Positions 52,572 to 63,831 of a stretch of 64,000 bases of DNA are shown here, piece by piece (the stretch's first letter is position 1; the number at the start of each line of letters is the position of its first letter). Origin of the DNA: Myxococcales bacterium UBA1238 (GTDB lineage: Bacteria; Myxococcota_A; Bradymonadia; UBA7976; UBA1532); the NCBI GenBank assembly GCA_002309015.1, contig DBWM01000070.1:110449-174448 (forward strand), written 5' to 3'. Below the pieces are notes generated by a model. That model had not been told where the DNA came from, did not search any database, and saw nothing but the letters and a program-made list of their open reading frames with translations. The translations under genes and the position numbers were made by a program.

Positions 52572-54232
52572 GGATCGGTATCCTCACCTTCAAAAACGGC
52601 CAGCCGTTCGCGGTCGAGGGGATCGAGGGGCTCGGTCTTCATGCCGTGCTCGCGCATTTCGGGCCTGTAGGCGCCCATCTGCGGCATCGTCTTGCCCATA
52701 TCGGCGTTCTGCTCCTGAACGGGCGAGGTCAGGGGCTCGGTTTTGGCCATCTGCTGGCGCGCGATCCCGGCCGATCGCTCAGCGCCCTGCTGCCGGATCT
52801 CGCGATCCGAAAGCATCTGCACGGGCATGCGCGGGGATGGACCCTGCCTGGGCCTCTGGGCCTGCGGATCGGGCATCTTCTGCTCCAGACGGGGCTGCTG
52901 CCGCATCATTTCGGGATCCTGCCTCTGAACTGCGGGGAGCTGCCGCTGCATTGCGGGATCCTGTCGCTGAATGGCGGGCCTCTGGCGCTCGTTTACGGGC
53001 CTCTGCTGAACGAATTGCGGATCCTGGTGGCGCCTGCGCTCGATCTCTCCGCCCCGGTTTGCGGTCTCCACACCGCGATTCTGGGTCTCGACGATGACGG
53101 GCTTGGGGAGTTCGCTCTCGCTGACGGGTTGTTCGACGCGCCTGGGCCTTGGGGGCTCATTTTGGGCGATCCGTTGAAGGGGCGCGCGGGTCAGGGTCAC
53201 AGGCTGCTCGGAGACCTGGCGGATTTGGGTGAGCTCCCCCTGAAGCTGGGGCGCATAATCGATGATGGTCTCGGCTGCATCGCGGACCGCCGTCACCAGA
53301 TCGTCCATTCTGGGCAGCGTCTGAAGCCTGCCGATGATCTGGGCGAGCATTTCGTCGATCTGCTCAAGGGCTTCGTCCACCCGGGCCATGCCGTTGGCGA
53401 ACCGATCGAGGGCCGCCTCCTCGGGACTCTGCTGCGCGATGACCCCAAGGTCGAGACTGCGCACAAACCCGGTGCCCACGGCCTCATCGATCTCGCGCAT
53501 GAGCTTCTGATCGCGGCGATGGAGGAACGTTTCACAGATTTTGAGGGGGATGACGAAGAGCAGGGCGAGCAGGGTGGTGTCGAAGGCGGTCGTGAGCCCC
53601 GAAAGGGCAGGACCGAGGTCAGAAAACGCGTTTCCACCGTTCTGAAGCACTTCCTTAAACCCGTCGATGGCCGAAGACATACCGATCAGCGTCCCGATGA
53701 AGCCCGAAAGGGGGAGCAGCCACATCGTCGCGTTGAGCGCTTTATATTCCGCGTCCACCCGATCCTGCGCCCAGTCGATCTGCTGGCCGGCCACCTGCAT
53801 CACCTCGTCGCGGCTCGGCCTGTAGGCGCTGAAATAGCTGAGTACGTTGCTCAGAATGGGCCCCACGAGGCTCTTTTTTAAGGGCGAGAGGCAATGCATG
53901 AGCTCCGCGATCTCGTTTGGCTTGAGCGATGCGCCGCGCACCAGCGTCTCACCTTCATTCAGGGCCGAGGCTTCACCGATTTGCCGAAGGAACCTGCGAA
54001 TCACGTGGCCCAGACCCCAAAAAAACAGGGCTGTGGTCACCAGCTGCAGCCAGCCCCGCTCAAAAAGCAGGGCATAGAGACCAGAATCCTCGGAGACGAG
54101 GCGCTTCAGCAAAAGAAAGACGCCCGCCGTGCCGAGCAGGGCGAGAAGAATGGGCAAAAGTTCGGTCCAGCCCGCAAGCAGACTGGGAGAAAGGGCCATG
54201 CGATGCCCCGTGCGCTGAATCTCGACTTGCAA
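52568..54232 (-). CDS. MotA/TolQ/ExbB/ZorA-like proton channel with long Gln/Arg/Pro tail
   Basis: A 554-residue protein with membrane helices near residues 25-47, 62-83, 169-190 and 211-231. The third and fourth (WLLPLSGFIGTLIGMSSAIDGFKEV and LSGLTTAFDTTLLALLFVIPLK) have the Thr/Ser-lined channel pattern of MotA/ExbB; GFIGTLIGM and GLTTAFDTTLL read most like ZorA of Zorya defence. A helical region follows (to about 330), then a Gln/Arg/Pro repeat tail (RQRPAIQRQDPAM, RQLPAVQRQDPEM) to the C-terminus. The start is a TTG after GAGGAGATCATT; an ATG 11 codons later is possible. Directly coupled to the VWA gene. Confidence 0.82.
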   Translation of the reverse strand: MQVEIQRTGHRMALSPSLLAGWTELLPILLALLGTAGVFLLLKRLVSEDSGLYALLFERGWLQLVTTALFFWGLGHVIRRFLRQIGEASALNEGETLVRGASLKPNEIAELMHCLSPLKKSLVGPILSNVLSYFSAYRPSRDEVMQVAGQQIDWAQDRVDAEYKALNATMWLLPLSGFIGTLIGMSSAIDGFKEVLQNGGNAFSDLGPALSGLTTAFDTTLLALLFVIPLKICETFLHRRDQKLMREIDEAVGTGFVRSLDLGVIAQQSPEEAALDRFANGMARVDEALEQIDEMLAQIIGRLQTLPRMDDLVTAVRDAAETIIDYAPQLQGELTQIRQVSEQPVTLTRAPLQRIAQNEPPRPRRVEQPVSESELPKPVIVETQNRGVETANRGGEIERRRHQDPQFVQQRPVNERQRPAIQRQDPAMQRQLPAVQRQDPEMMRQQPRLEQKMPDPQAQRPRQGPSPRMPVQMLSDREIRQQGAERSAGIARQQMAKTEPLTSPVQEQNADMGKTMPQMGAYRPEMREHGMKTEPLDPLDRERLAVFEGEDTDP

Positions 54233-54541
54233 AATGATCTCCTCGGTTCAAAAAAAAAGCAGTCGATGGGGAATAATGGTGAATGCGATGCGGTTTCGCA
54301 TCTTCGGGAGCCCAAAAAAGGCCGATCCTTTTCCTCCAGTTGCCTTGATTTCTCCTCTATTGTGCCTTTTTTGCTCTCGCTTGTAAAAGCCGTCCTCAGC
54401 TTTGGGGGCGGCTTTTCTGTTTTGGGTGATGCCCCGGCCAAAAACGGGAAGACCTGCATGAAAGCCGGTGCCTGTTTCGCCAGCATCTGCGATGCCGTTG
54501 CCAGTCCTGACGACCGATGGAACAAATCCGGGGGCAGAGGT
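54233..54541. terminator. Intergenic region with a strong terminator-like hairpin
   Basis: No gene is supported. At 54385-54416, AAAAGCCGTCC pairs with GGGCGGCTTTT through eleven pairs with one wobble, about ten bases of loop, and T-rich flanks on both strands (CTTTTCTGTTTT on plus). It can end transcripts of the YfiM-like gene on the minus strand. The remaining bases up to 54260 include a T/A-rich upstream region that may hold the promoter of the channel/VWA operon. Confidence 0.65.
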
Positions 54542-54967
54542 CTAAAACTGCGCGACCGGTGTTTCCAAAAAGATGAACATCCCCCCACCCATCACGGTTC
54601 CCAGGCCGTCGGCCAGGAGATCACCCTGACCAATCCTGGGATCGCGGATGAATTCCTTCGCCAGCCCCAGCAAAATCGTAGTCGTCATCCCCGCCATGAG
54701 CGAGATCTCAAGAGACTGCGGCTTAAAGATCAGGGGCTTCTTATAGCAAATCTCCGAAATCGTGAGTGAAATGGCATAACTGACGGCTGCGTGCGCCCAA
54801 AGGTCGGATCGCTCCTCCACGCGGGCGAATGCCCGATGCGAAAGGGTAAAGGTCATCAAAAATCCGCTGAACCAGGCGCAAATGGGGGTGAAAGCTTTTC
54901 GATTGAAGGCAAGGGTGCTAAACCGCCTGGCGAATGGGTCCTTATTTTTGATGGGTAGTTTGTTCAT
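54542..54967 (-). CDS. YfiM/DUF2279-like membrane protein
   Basis: A 141-residue protein. The sequence SDLWAHAAVSYAISLTIS matches the D-[KL]-W-A-H-A start of YfiM/DUF2279 proteins, and GLAKEFIRDPRIGQGDLLADGLGTVMGGGMFI matches the later KE..D......D-x-x-A-D-x-x-G-x-x-x-G block, both in membrane-associated helices. The first 50 residues hold a signal or anchor (ICAWFSGFLMTFTLSHRAFA). The ATG follows AGAGGATCGCAGA, and its CAT complement shares CATG with the divergent gene start. Function of the family is unknown. Confidence 0.7.
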   Translation of the reverse strand: MNKLPIKNKDPFARRFSTLAFNRKAFTPICAWFSGFLMTFTLSHRAFARVEERSDLWAHAAVSYAISLTISEICYKKPLIFKPQSLEISLMAGMTTTILLGLAKEFIRDPRIGQGDLLADGLGTVMGGGMFIFLETPVAQF

Positions 54968-55721
54968 GTCTGCGATCCTCTGGGGACTCTTGTTGCTGCC
55001 CCGCTTCGATGCCGGAGCCGAGGTGAGCCATGATGTGGGTACAAACGCCGATCTTCGCGGTCATATTGCCTTTGGCGTCGATTTGGATGCCGTTTCCGGC
55101 CATCGCTGGCGCCTTTCTGTGCTCGCTAAGGCGCAAAATTACGTCCGCGACAACCGCAGCGACGAAACTTCCGTCAGAATCTCGCCCTCACAGGTGCATT
55201 TTCCGGTCATGGCCGCCCTTCGCTTTGAAGCCTGGCCCGAACTTGAGCTCGGTTTCTTCGTCCGGCATCAATCCAACCACGACATCGACGAAACCGATGC
55301 CGCCAGGGTGCACGAAACCGTCTCTTACGAGCTTTATGGCTTCGAAGCGATTCACCGCCACACCCGCGCCTTTGCCGCATGCTACATCGATCGCGGCACG
55401 CGCCTCTCGGGTAAAGCACAAACCGCGCCTTTTGACTATGGCCTTTGGAGCGCTGGTCTTCAATCGCAAATCGATCTTTGGCGCAACCTGTACAGTCGCG
55501 TTGACTTCAGGCTGACAGGGCATCAAAAGGACGAAAACCGCGAAGGCTCTTTAAACTTTCGCCGCCTCGATCTGGACGCACAGCTCGAATTCGGCTGGCG
55601 CTTTGAGGGGATCGCGGCCAACTGGCGACTGTTCCTGCGCGGCTGGCGCATCGAGGCCTACCGTTATCTGGGCGACTCGCCGCAACATCTCCTGACCCTG
55701 GGCCTGGGCGTAGGCCCCTGA
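54966..55721 (+). CDS. Probable outer-membrane beta-barrel protein
   Basis: A 251-residue protein with signal MSAILWGLLLLPRFDAGA. The mature part alternates polar and hydrophobic residues in strands (WRLSVLAKAQNYVRDN, VMAALRFEAWPELELGFFVRHQSNHD, LYSRVDFRLTGHQ) and ends in LLTLGLGVGP. The RHQSNH motif recalls the H-x-S-N of PagL-type lipid A deacylases or the DUF1207 family, without enough surrounding similarity to be sure. No good ribosome site precedes the ATG at 54966; an ATG at 54945 would also work. It shares the tetranucleotide CATG with the divergent gene. Confidence 0.68.
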   Translation: MSAILWGLLLLPRFDAGAEVSHDVGTNADLRGHIAFGVDLDAVSGHRWRLSVLAKAQNYVRDNRSDETSVRISPSQVHFPVMAALRFEAWPELELGFFVRHQSNHDIDETDAARVHETVSYELYGFEAIHRHTRAFAACYIDRGTRLSGKAQTAPFDYGLWSAGLQSQIDLWRNLYSRVDFRLTGHQKDENREGSLNFRRLDLDAQLEFGWRFEGIAANWRLFLRGWRIEAYRYLGDSPQHLLTLGLGVGP

Positions 55722-55799
55722 CGGGATCGCTTTTCTTCTTCAGTCAGACGCCCCCGGTGCCTGCCTCCGGGGTGCTCATTGCCATTAAAGGGGGAACCC

Positions 55800-56975
55800 T
55801 TGCTCTCCGATCTGAAAACCTGCGCGCTGTCTCTGGGATGCTTTGCGCTCTGCCTGCAAGCCTTCTCGTGCGGTGGGCAAAACTACTGGCAAAACGACGA
55901 CATGGAGCGCTTCTACGAAGTCCCCCTGGTCGAAGCCTTTGAACCCTCCCGCCCTGCGGTGGAGATCGCCATCGATGGGGTAGGACCGATCCTCTTTGCG
56001 GTGGATTCCGCGCTTACCGGAGCGGTCATCACCCGCGATGCAGCAAAAGCGATTGGCCTTGCAGGGGCGGAGCATCTGAACAGCACGACTACGGTCACCG
56101 CAAAGACGCTGACGATCGGCGATCTCACGCTGCACGATGTCGCTCTGGCGGTCAGCGAGCGCGAAGAACTGGGCAGCATTGGCGGCCGGCGCATACAGGG
56201 CGTGCTTGGGGACGTCTTGTTCCCGGAAGATCGCGCCATCGAGCTCGTGCCTCAAAAAGGGGTCCTGCGCCTTTGGCAAAAGGAGACGCCTGAAGAGAAA
56301 GCTTCGCGGATGGCGTCGTCCTACTGCCTGCAGGAAGGCCGAGGGGCCACGGTTGAAGTGCAACTGGAGCAGCAAAAGCGGCATTTCACCCTGTCGACGA
56401 ACGCGCGTTCCGCGGTGGATCAGGATGTGGCCTTCGATCTGGACCTTGAGTCCGTCAACAACGGCTATTACGCCCTGCTCGGCTTTGCAGGCTTCGAAAA
56501 GCAACTGCTCTACTTAGGCGTCTACAGCGGACCTGGCGACGGTATACTGGGATACGCTCAACTGAATGCGCAAAGGCTCTTCATTTCAAAGGAAGGGACC
56601 TTCGTTCAATACAAGAACCTCGGCGATCATTCGGGCATCCTTTCGCGCTTTGGCGACCTCGGTTGCGGTGAAGGCTTTAAGGATTGCCTTCAGGGTGAAG
56701 TGATCGCGCGCGGCGACGGCTACGTTGAGCTCGAATTCCAAAAGCCTGCCCGCGTGATCGCTCCCCGTTACTGGATGCGCGTCGATTATGGCCGTAATAC
56801 CGCAAAGACTGCCCTCATCGCCCTGCAACCCGGCCTCGCCGCCCGAACCCTGCGCACGAGGATTGAAGATCCCTCGTTAAACGCCCGAAACACGCGCGCG
56901 GCAGGGGAAGCGGTCTCCCTGATCGATCTGGTTGTGGTGTCGCAGGATTGCAGCGGCGATCTCTGCGTACGGTAA
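55800..56975 (+). CDS. Lipoprotein with a retropepsin-like fold and altered active-site triad
   Basis: A 391-residue protein. I start at TTG 55800, which follows AAAGGGGG, giving signal LLSDLKTCALSLGCFALCLQAFSC with a lipobox Cys. Residues about 50-130 resemble single-lobe aspartic proteases (VEIAIDGVGPILFAVDSALTGAVITRDAAKAIGL), but the catalytic D-[TS]-G is D-S-A. The rest is beta-rich, with Cys pairs near the end. It may be a binding protein in the envelope. The next gene starts 20 bp after the stop. Domain assignment is tentative. Confidence 0.65.
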   Translation: MLSDLKTCALSLGCFALCLQAFSCGGQNYWQNDDMERFYEVPLVEAFEPSRPAVEIAIDGVGPILFAVDSALTGAVITRDAAKAIGLAGAEHLNSTTTVTAKTLTIGDLTLHDVALAVSEREELGSIGGRRIQGVLGDVLFPEDRAIELVPQKGVLRLWQKETPEEKASRMASSYCLQEGRGATVEVQLEQQKRHFTLSTNARSAVDQDVAFDLDLESVNNGYYALLGFAGFEKQLLYLGVYSGPGDGILGYAQLNAQRLFISKEGTFVQYKNLGDHSGILSRFGDLGCGEGFKDCLQGEVIARGDGYVELEFQKPARVIAPRYWMRVDYGRNTAKTALIALQPGLAARTLRTRIEDPSLNARNTRAAGEAVSLIDLVVVSQDCSGDLCVR

Positions 56976-56995
56976 CCCTTGCTGCTGGAGTGGTC

Positions 56996-57352
56996 ATGAT
57001 CCTTCTTTATACGATCCTGTTTTGCATCGGCATCGCTGCCTGGACGCTCGGCCTCTGCAAGCCTTCCCTGAAATGGGCGAAACTTTATCGCTGGTATGGC
57101 GCCTTTTTAACCCTGTTTGCGGTCATCGCCCGCTTTCACAAGAACCCTTCCATCGCGCTCAACTGGCCTCCCCGCATCTGGGCGGCTCTGGTTTGCGGCC
57201 TCATACTCATCGACCTGCTCGATCGCAGACTGCCCTCAACGCTGCGAAACCTCTCCGCGATCACCTGCGGCTCTCTGGCGTTTGTGCTCTGTCTCATCTC
57301 GATGATCTGGGGATGCTTCGAGCTCGGCTGGGGATGCTTCGTGGTCGGTTGA
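56996..57352 (+). CDS. Small membrane protein of unknown function
   Basis: A 118-residue protein with four likely membrane helices (MILLYTILFCIGIAAWTLGL; YGAFLTLFAVIARF; WAALVCGLILIDLL; CGSLAFVLCLISMIW). The ATG at 56996 follows CTGGAG. The last 16 residues (IWGCFELGWGCFVVG) are encoded by an imperfect duplicated GGGATGCTTCG word, and a 21-bp array begins 12 bp after the stop, suggesting that the repeat encroaches on the gene end. I do not recognise the family. Confidence 0.65.
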   Translation: MILLYTILFCIGIAAWTLGLCKPSLKWAKLYRWYGAFLTLFAVIARFHKNPSIALNWPPRIWAALVCGLILIDLLDRRLPSTLRNLSAITCGSLAFVLCLISMIWGCFELGWGCFVVG

Positions 57353-57363
57353 AGACGGCTCGC

Positions 57364-57573
57364 GATGCGGTGGGAACGATTCGCGATGAAGTGAGAACAA
57401 CTCGCGATACGGCGTGAACGATTCGCGATGTGGCGGGAACGACTCGCGATGCAGCGGGAACGATTCGCGATGCAGCGGGAACGATTCGCGATGCTGCGTG
57501 AACGATTCGCGATGCTGCGTGAACGATTCGCGATGGGCTGCGGATGTTTGCTGATGGATTGCGGGTCGCTCCC
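57364..57573 (+). repeat. Ten-unit 21-bp tandem array, same core as at 47.6 kb
   Basis: Ten contiguous 21-bp units begin at 57364, 57385 and so on to 57553; the first eight are close to one consensus (GATGCGGCGGG followed by GAACGATTCGC in overlap), the last two are decayed. It follows the membrane-protein stop directly in the 404-bp gap before the giant VWA gene. The unit shares GATGCGGCGGG and a following GA.TC word with the array at 47571-47780, which lies on the opposite strand. Both arrays come right after the stop of a gene read in the same direction. From 57574 to 57756 no repeat is seen; this part should contain the promoter of the next gene. Confidence 0.92.
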
Positions 57574-57756
57574 GATCTAATGAGGAAGATGCTTCCCGGA
57601 CTGACATGAGCGCTTAAAGAGCGGTTGCGGGCTGTTCTTTGGGCTTTGGCGGGCTCAGACGGATTCTTGAGGATGCTTGCAATCTCTATAGAAGCTGCCG
57701 CTTAAAAAAGATACACTGCCTGCTTGTGAATGCTGGATTTTGAGGTGATGTAAACG

Positions 57757-60700
57757 ATGAAACCTGCGCTTCGATGGCCTTTTGCGTTGCTGGCCGCCGC
57801 GCTCGCGTTCGGGTCTGTCCATGACGCCCGCGCGGAGATCACGGTCAAGCCCAAGATGCTCGTGATTCTGGATTCGTCAGGCAGCATGGCGTGGACGCCA
57901 AAGAGTGACATTGAATGTGTGTGGCGGTGCGAGGTGCTGAACGTGCTGTCCGATCAGTTTGAATGCCCGGGCAATACGGAATGCCCCTCCTACACCGATC
58001 CCGAAAACATGCTTTCCGGACATGTGGGCTGTCGCAGCACCATGCAGACCTTCGACCCCACTGCCGGCGATAAATACTTGAAAGGGGTCTGCTCGCCCTA
58101 CACTTTTGGGGACGGTTCCGAAAAATACCCGGGGATCGACTTCAACGGCGATAGGCGTGCCAACGACAGCCGGCTTTACGTCGCCAAAGAAGCGCTGACC
58201 ACCATGCTTGCGGGGACGTCCGAAATCGAATTCGGGCTCATGCGTTACCATCAGCTGGAAGGCAATGATGTGCGGTCGTCCTGCATTTGCGACAATGAAG
58301 ATCTCTGCTGCGGAGCTGCAACTTGCAGTGGCGATGCCCGTAACTGCACTTATCGCGACGGCAGCTTCACTTCCTACGATTACTATCCTTACAGCTTCCG
58401 CGAAGGCGCCATCAATTACGACGGCTCGGTGTCCTGCGACGGCGGCGATCTTTTGGTGCCCGTAGCAGATCGCAATCATTCCGACATCTACATGTGGATC
58501 GATCAGAAGGAAGATTTTCCTTACGACGCAAACGGCAACCGGGAGATCCGCGCGGATGGGACGACTCCGCTGACGGCCAGCCTTTACAGCGCGCTGCCGC
58601 ATTTTAGAAATCTCATCGATCAGGATGTTCAAAGGGACTGCCGTCATTATTCGGTGCTGATGATCACCGATGGCGAAGAAACCTGCATCAAGCCTGCGTC
58701 CGCTGCTCAGACGAGCGCGGTTGCAGCGGTGAGAGATTTGCAAACCCTTTTAAGCAGGCCGGTTTACACTTACATCATCGGATTCGGTGAAGAAGTTGCG
58801 GGGAGCACCATTCTCGACAACATGGCGATGGCGGGCGGCACGGGGCACGCTTATTTTGCCGATGATCCCGCAAGCCTTCAAATGGCGATCGCGACGATCA
58901 TTCAACAGACGATCCCGAAGGAAATCTGCGACGGCATCGACAACGACTGCAACGGTCTCACGGACGACGGGCTCGTGCGCGAATGCAGCACGGCTTGCGG
59001 CGGCGGGTTTGAAACCTGCGATGACGGCCACTGGGTGAACTGCACGGCACCTGCAGTGCAGGCCGAAATCTGCGACGGCATCGACAACGACTGCGACGGG
59101 CTCACGGACGAAGATGTCAACAACCGAATCCCTATGAAGAAGCCTTGCAGCACCGCCTGCGGTAACGGGATTTCCATCTGCGACGGAGGCGCCTGGAGTC
59201 TTTGCGATGCGCCGCAACCCATCGATGAGGTGTGCGACGGCGAAGACAACGATTGCGACGGCGTGACCGACGAGGACGTGACGATTCCCTGCCAGACCGC
59301 CTGCGGTGTAGGCGTGCGCCGTTGTGTTGCGGGTCAGTTTGGTGACTGTGAAGCCCGCGCTCCTTCGGAAGAAATCTGTGACGGCATCGACAACGACTGC
59401 GATGGACAGACCGATGAAGAAGTGACGCGCCCATGCGACACGGCGTGCGGGAACGGTACAGAATATTGTCAGCAGGGGGAATGGGGGAACTGCGATGCGC
59501 CGAAACCTCAGGAAGAGATCTGCGATGGGCTCGATAACGATTGCGACGGCGAGACCGACGAGGGCGTGACGCGTCCCTGCAGCACAGCTTGCGAGTCCGG
59601 GGTTGAAACCTGTGTGAACGGCCAGTTTGTAGGCTGCACCGCCCGCAAGCCCCGCGCGGAAGTTTGCAACGGGGTGGACGACGACTGCGACGGTGAGACC
59701 GACGAGGAAGCGCTCACTTATCCCGAGGAATGCAACGGTATTGACGACGATTGCGACGGCGAGACCGACGAGAATCTCACCCGCGATTGCAGCACCACCT
59801 GCGGGGAAGGCGTCGCCACCTGCGAGAACGGCCGCTGGGTCAATTGCACCGCCCTTCAACCCCAGGCGGAAGTTTGCAACGGCCTCGACGACGACTGCGA
59901 CGGTGAGATCGACGAGGATGTGACGCGTTCCTGTTACACCGCTTGCGGGCGGGGCACGGAGTTTTGTTCCCGGGGTGACTGGACCGGATGCAATGCACCG
60001 AAGCCTGAGGAAGAAATCTGCGACGGCATCGACAACGACTGCGATGGCTTAACAGATGAGAACCTCACGCGTATCTGTCGCGCAGAATGCGGTGAAGGTG
60101 TGGAGTACTGCATCGATGGGCATTACAGCGCTTGTTCCGCGCCGCAGCCCCAGGCCGAAACCTGCGACGGTCTCGATAACGATTGCGACGGCGAGACCGA
60201 TGAAGACGCAGTTTGTCCCGGAGAATCGATCTGCAAGCAGGGCATGTGCGCCGAGAAATGTGTCAACAACGAATGCCCCGGCGTGCTCACGTGCATCGAG
60301 GGTTACTGTATTGAAGATCGCTGCAGGGGGGTGAACTGCGAAGGCGATCTTTTGTGCTACATGGGCAGCTGCGTGACGCGCGAATGTTACGGCGTCAGTT
60401 GCACGGGCGGAAACCTCTGTTCCAACGGTCTCTGCGTTTCGAACGACTGTTACATGCAGGGTTGCCCCGATGGAGAAGTTTGCAGCCAGGGTCAATGCCA
60501 GGCGGATCCCTGCAAAGGCGTTTTGTGCCCCGAGAAGACCCGTTGTCGTCTGGGCAACTGTGAGCCGAGCTGCGACGGCGTCCAATGTCCCGGCGATCAA
60601 AAATGTGTGCGCGGCGAATGCGAGCCGGATCTCTGCAAGGGGATCGTTTGCAACCCGGGTCAGATCTGCGAGCAGGGCGGTTGCGTGGCCGACAGCTGCG

Positions 60701-61184
60701 ACAAGGTGCGTTGTCCGGCGGGCCATCTCTGTGAGAACGGGGGCTGCGTGGAGGATCCCTGCTTAACGATCTCTTGCGGCGCGGGCAAAGTCTGCGAGAA
60801 CGAACATTGCATCGATGCGCCCGAGCCTCAGGACTCCGGTGCACAGGATTCAGGTCCCTCCGACGCCACAACCGATGCGGGCGCACAGGATTCCGGACAA
60901 AGTGACGCCACATCCGATGCGGGAACGCAGGATTCAACGCCGTCGGACGCCACATCCGATGCGGGAACGCAGGATTCAGCAACATCGGTCGACGTATGGA
61001 TCCCGCCGGTCCCCGATTCCGGAACAGTGAACGCGGGCGATGCATCGAAGGAAGAGGAGAGTGGAGGCGGTGATTCGGGCTGCATGTCGGCGCCGGGTCA
61101 GGCTTCACCATTCGGTATCTGGGGTTTGCTGCCCTTTGCAGGTTTGCTCAGGCGTTTGCGCCGCCAAAAGAAGGAGGGAGAACG

Positions 61185-61188
<4 letters not shown>
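57757..61188 (+). CDS. Giant surface protein: VWA domain, ten MopE repeats, EGF-like Cys repeats, MYXO-CTERM-like end
   Basis: A 1143-residue exported protein. Signal peptide at 1-28 (FALLAAALAFGSVHDARA). A VWA domain (about 33-390) has VILDSSGSMAWT and LMITDGEET. Ten Cys/Asp-rich MopE repeats follow (about 390-820, such as EICDGIDNDCDGLTDE), then about nine CxxGxC-type repeats (CRGVNCEGDLLCYMGSC) to about 1025. Four 14-residue Ser/Asp/Ala repeats (GAQDSGQSDATSDA) come next, encoded by 42-bp units. The end, GCMSAPGQASPFGIWGLLPFAGLLRRLRRQ, is a MYXO-CTERM-type sorting tail: Gly-Cys, membrane helix, Arg cluster. Likely displayed on the cell surface, perhaps as an adhesin binding calcium or other metals. 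Confidence 0.9.
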
Positions 61189-63800
<2,612 letters not shown>

Positions 63801-63831
63801 CCCCCGCGCCCGTTTTTCAAAAGCTCCCGCC

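Noticed and set aside
51429..54232. Complete Zorya defence system
   Set aside because: Only a channel and a TM-VWA protein are present; ZorB's OmpA domain and ZorC/ZorD or ZorE are missing, so only a distant resemblance can be claimed.
58750..59859. 369-residue minus-strand frame with repeated V-A-V-V-V-D-A-V-A-D words
   Set aside because: It is the reverse reading of the MopE repeats in the giant surface protein.
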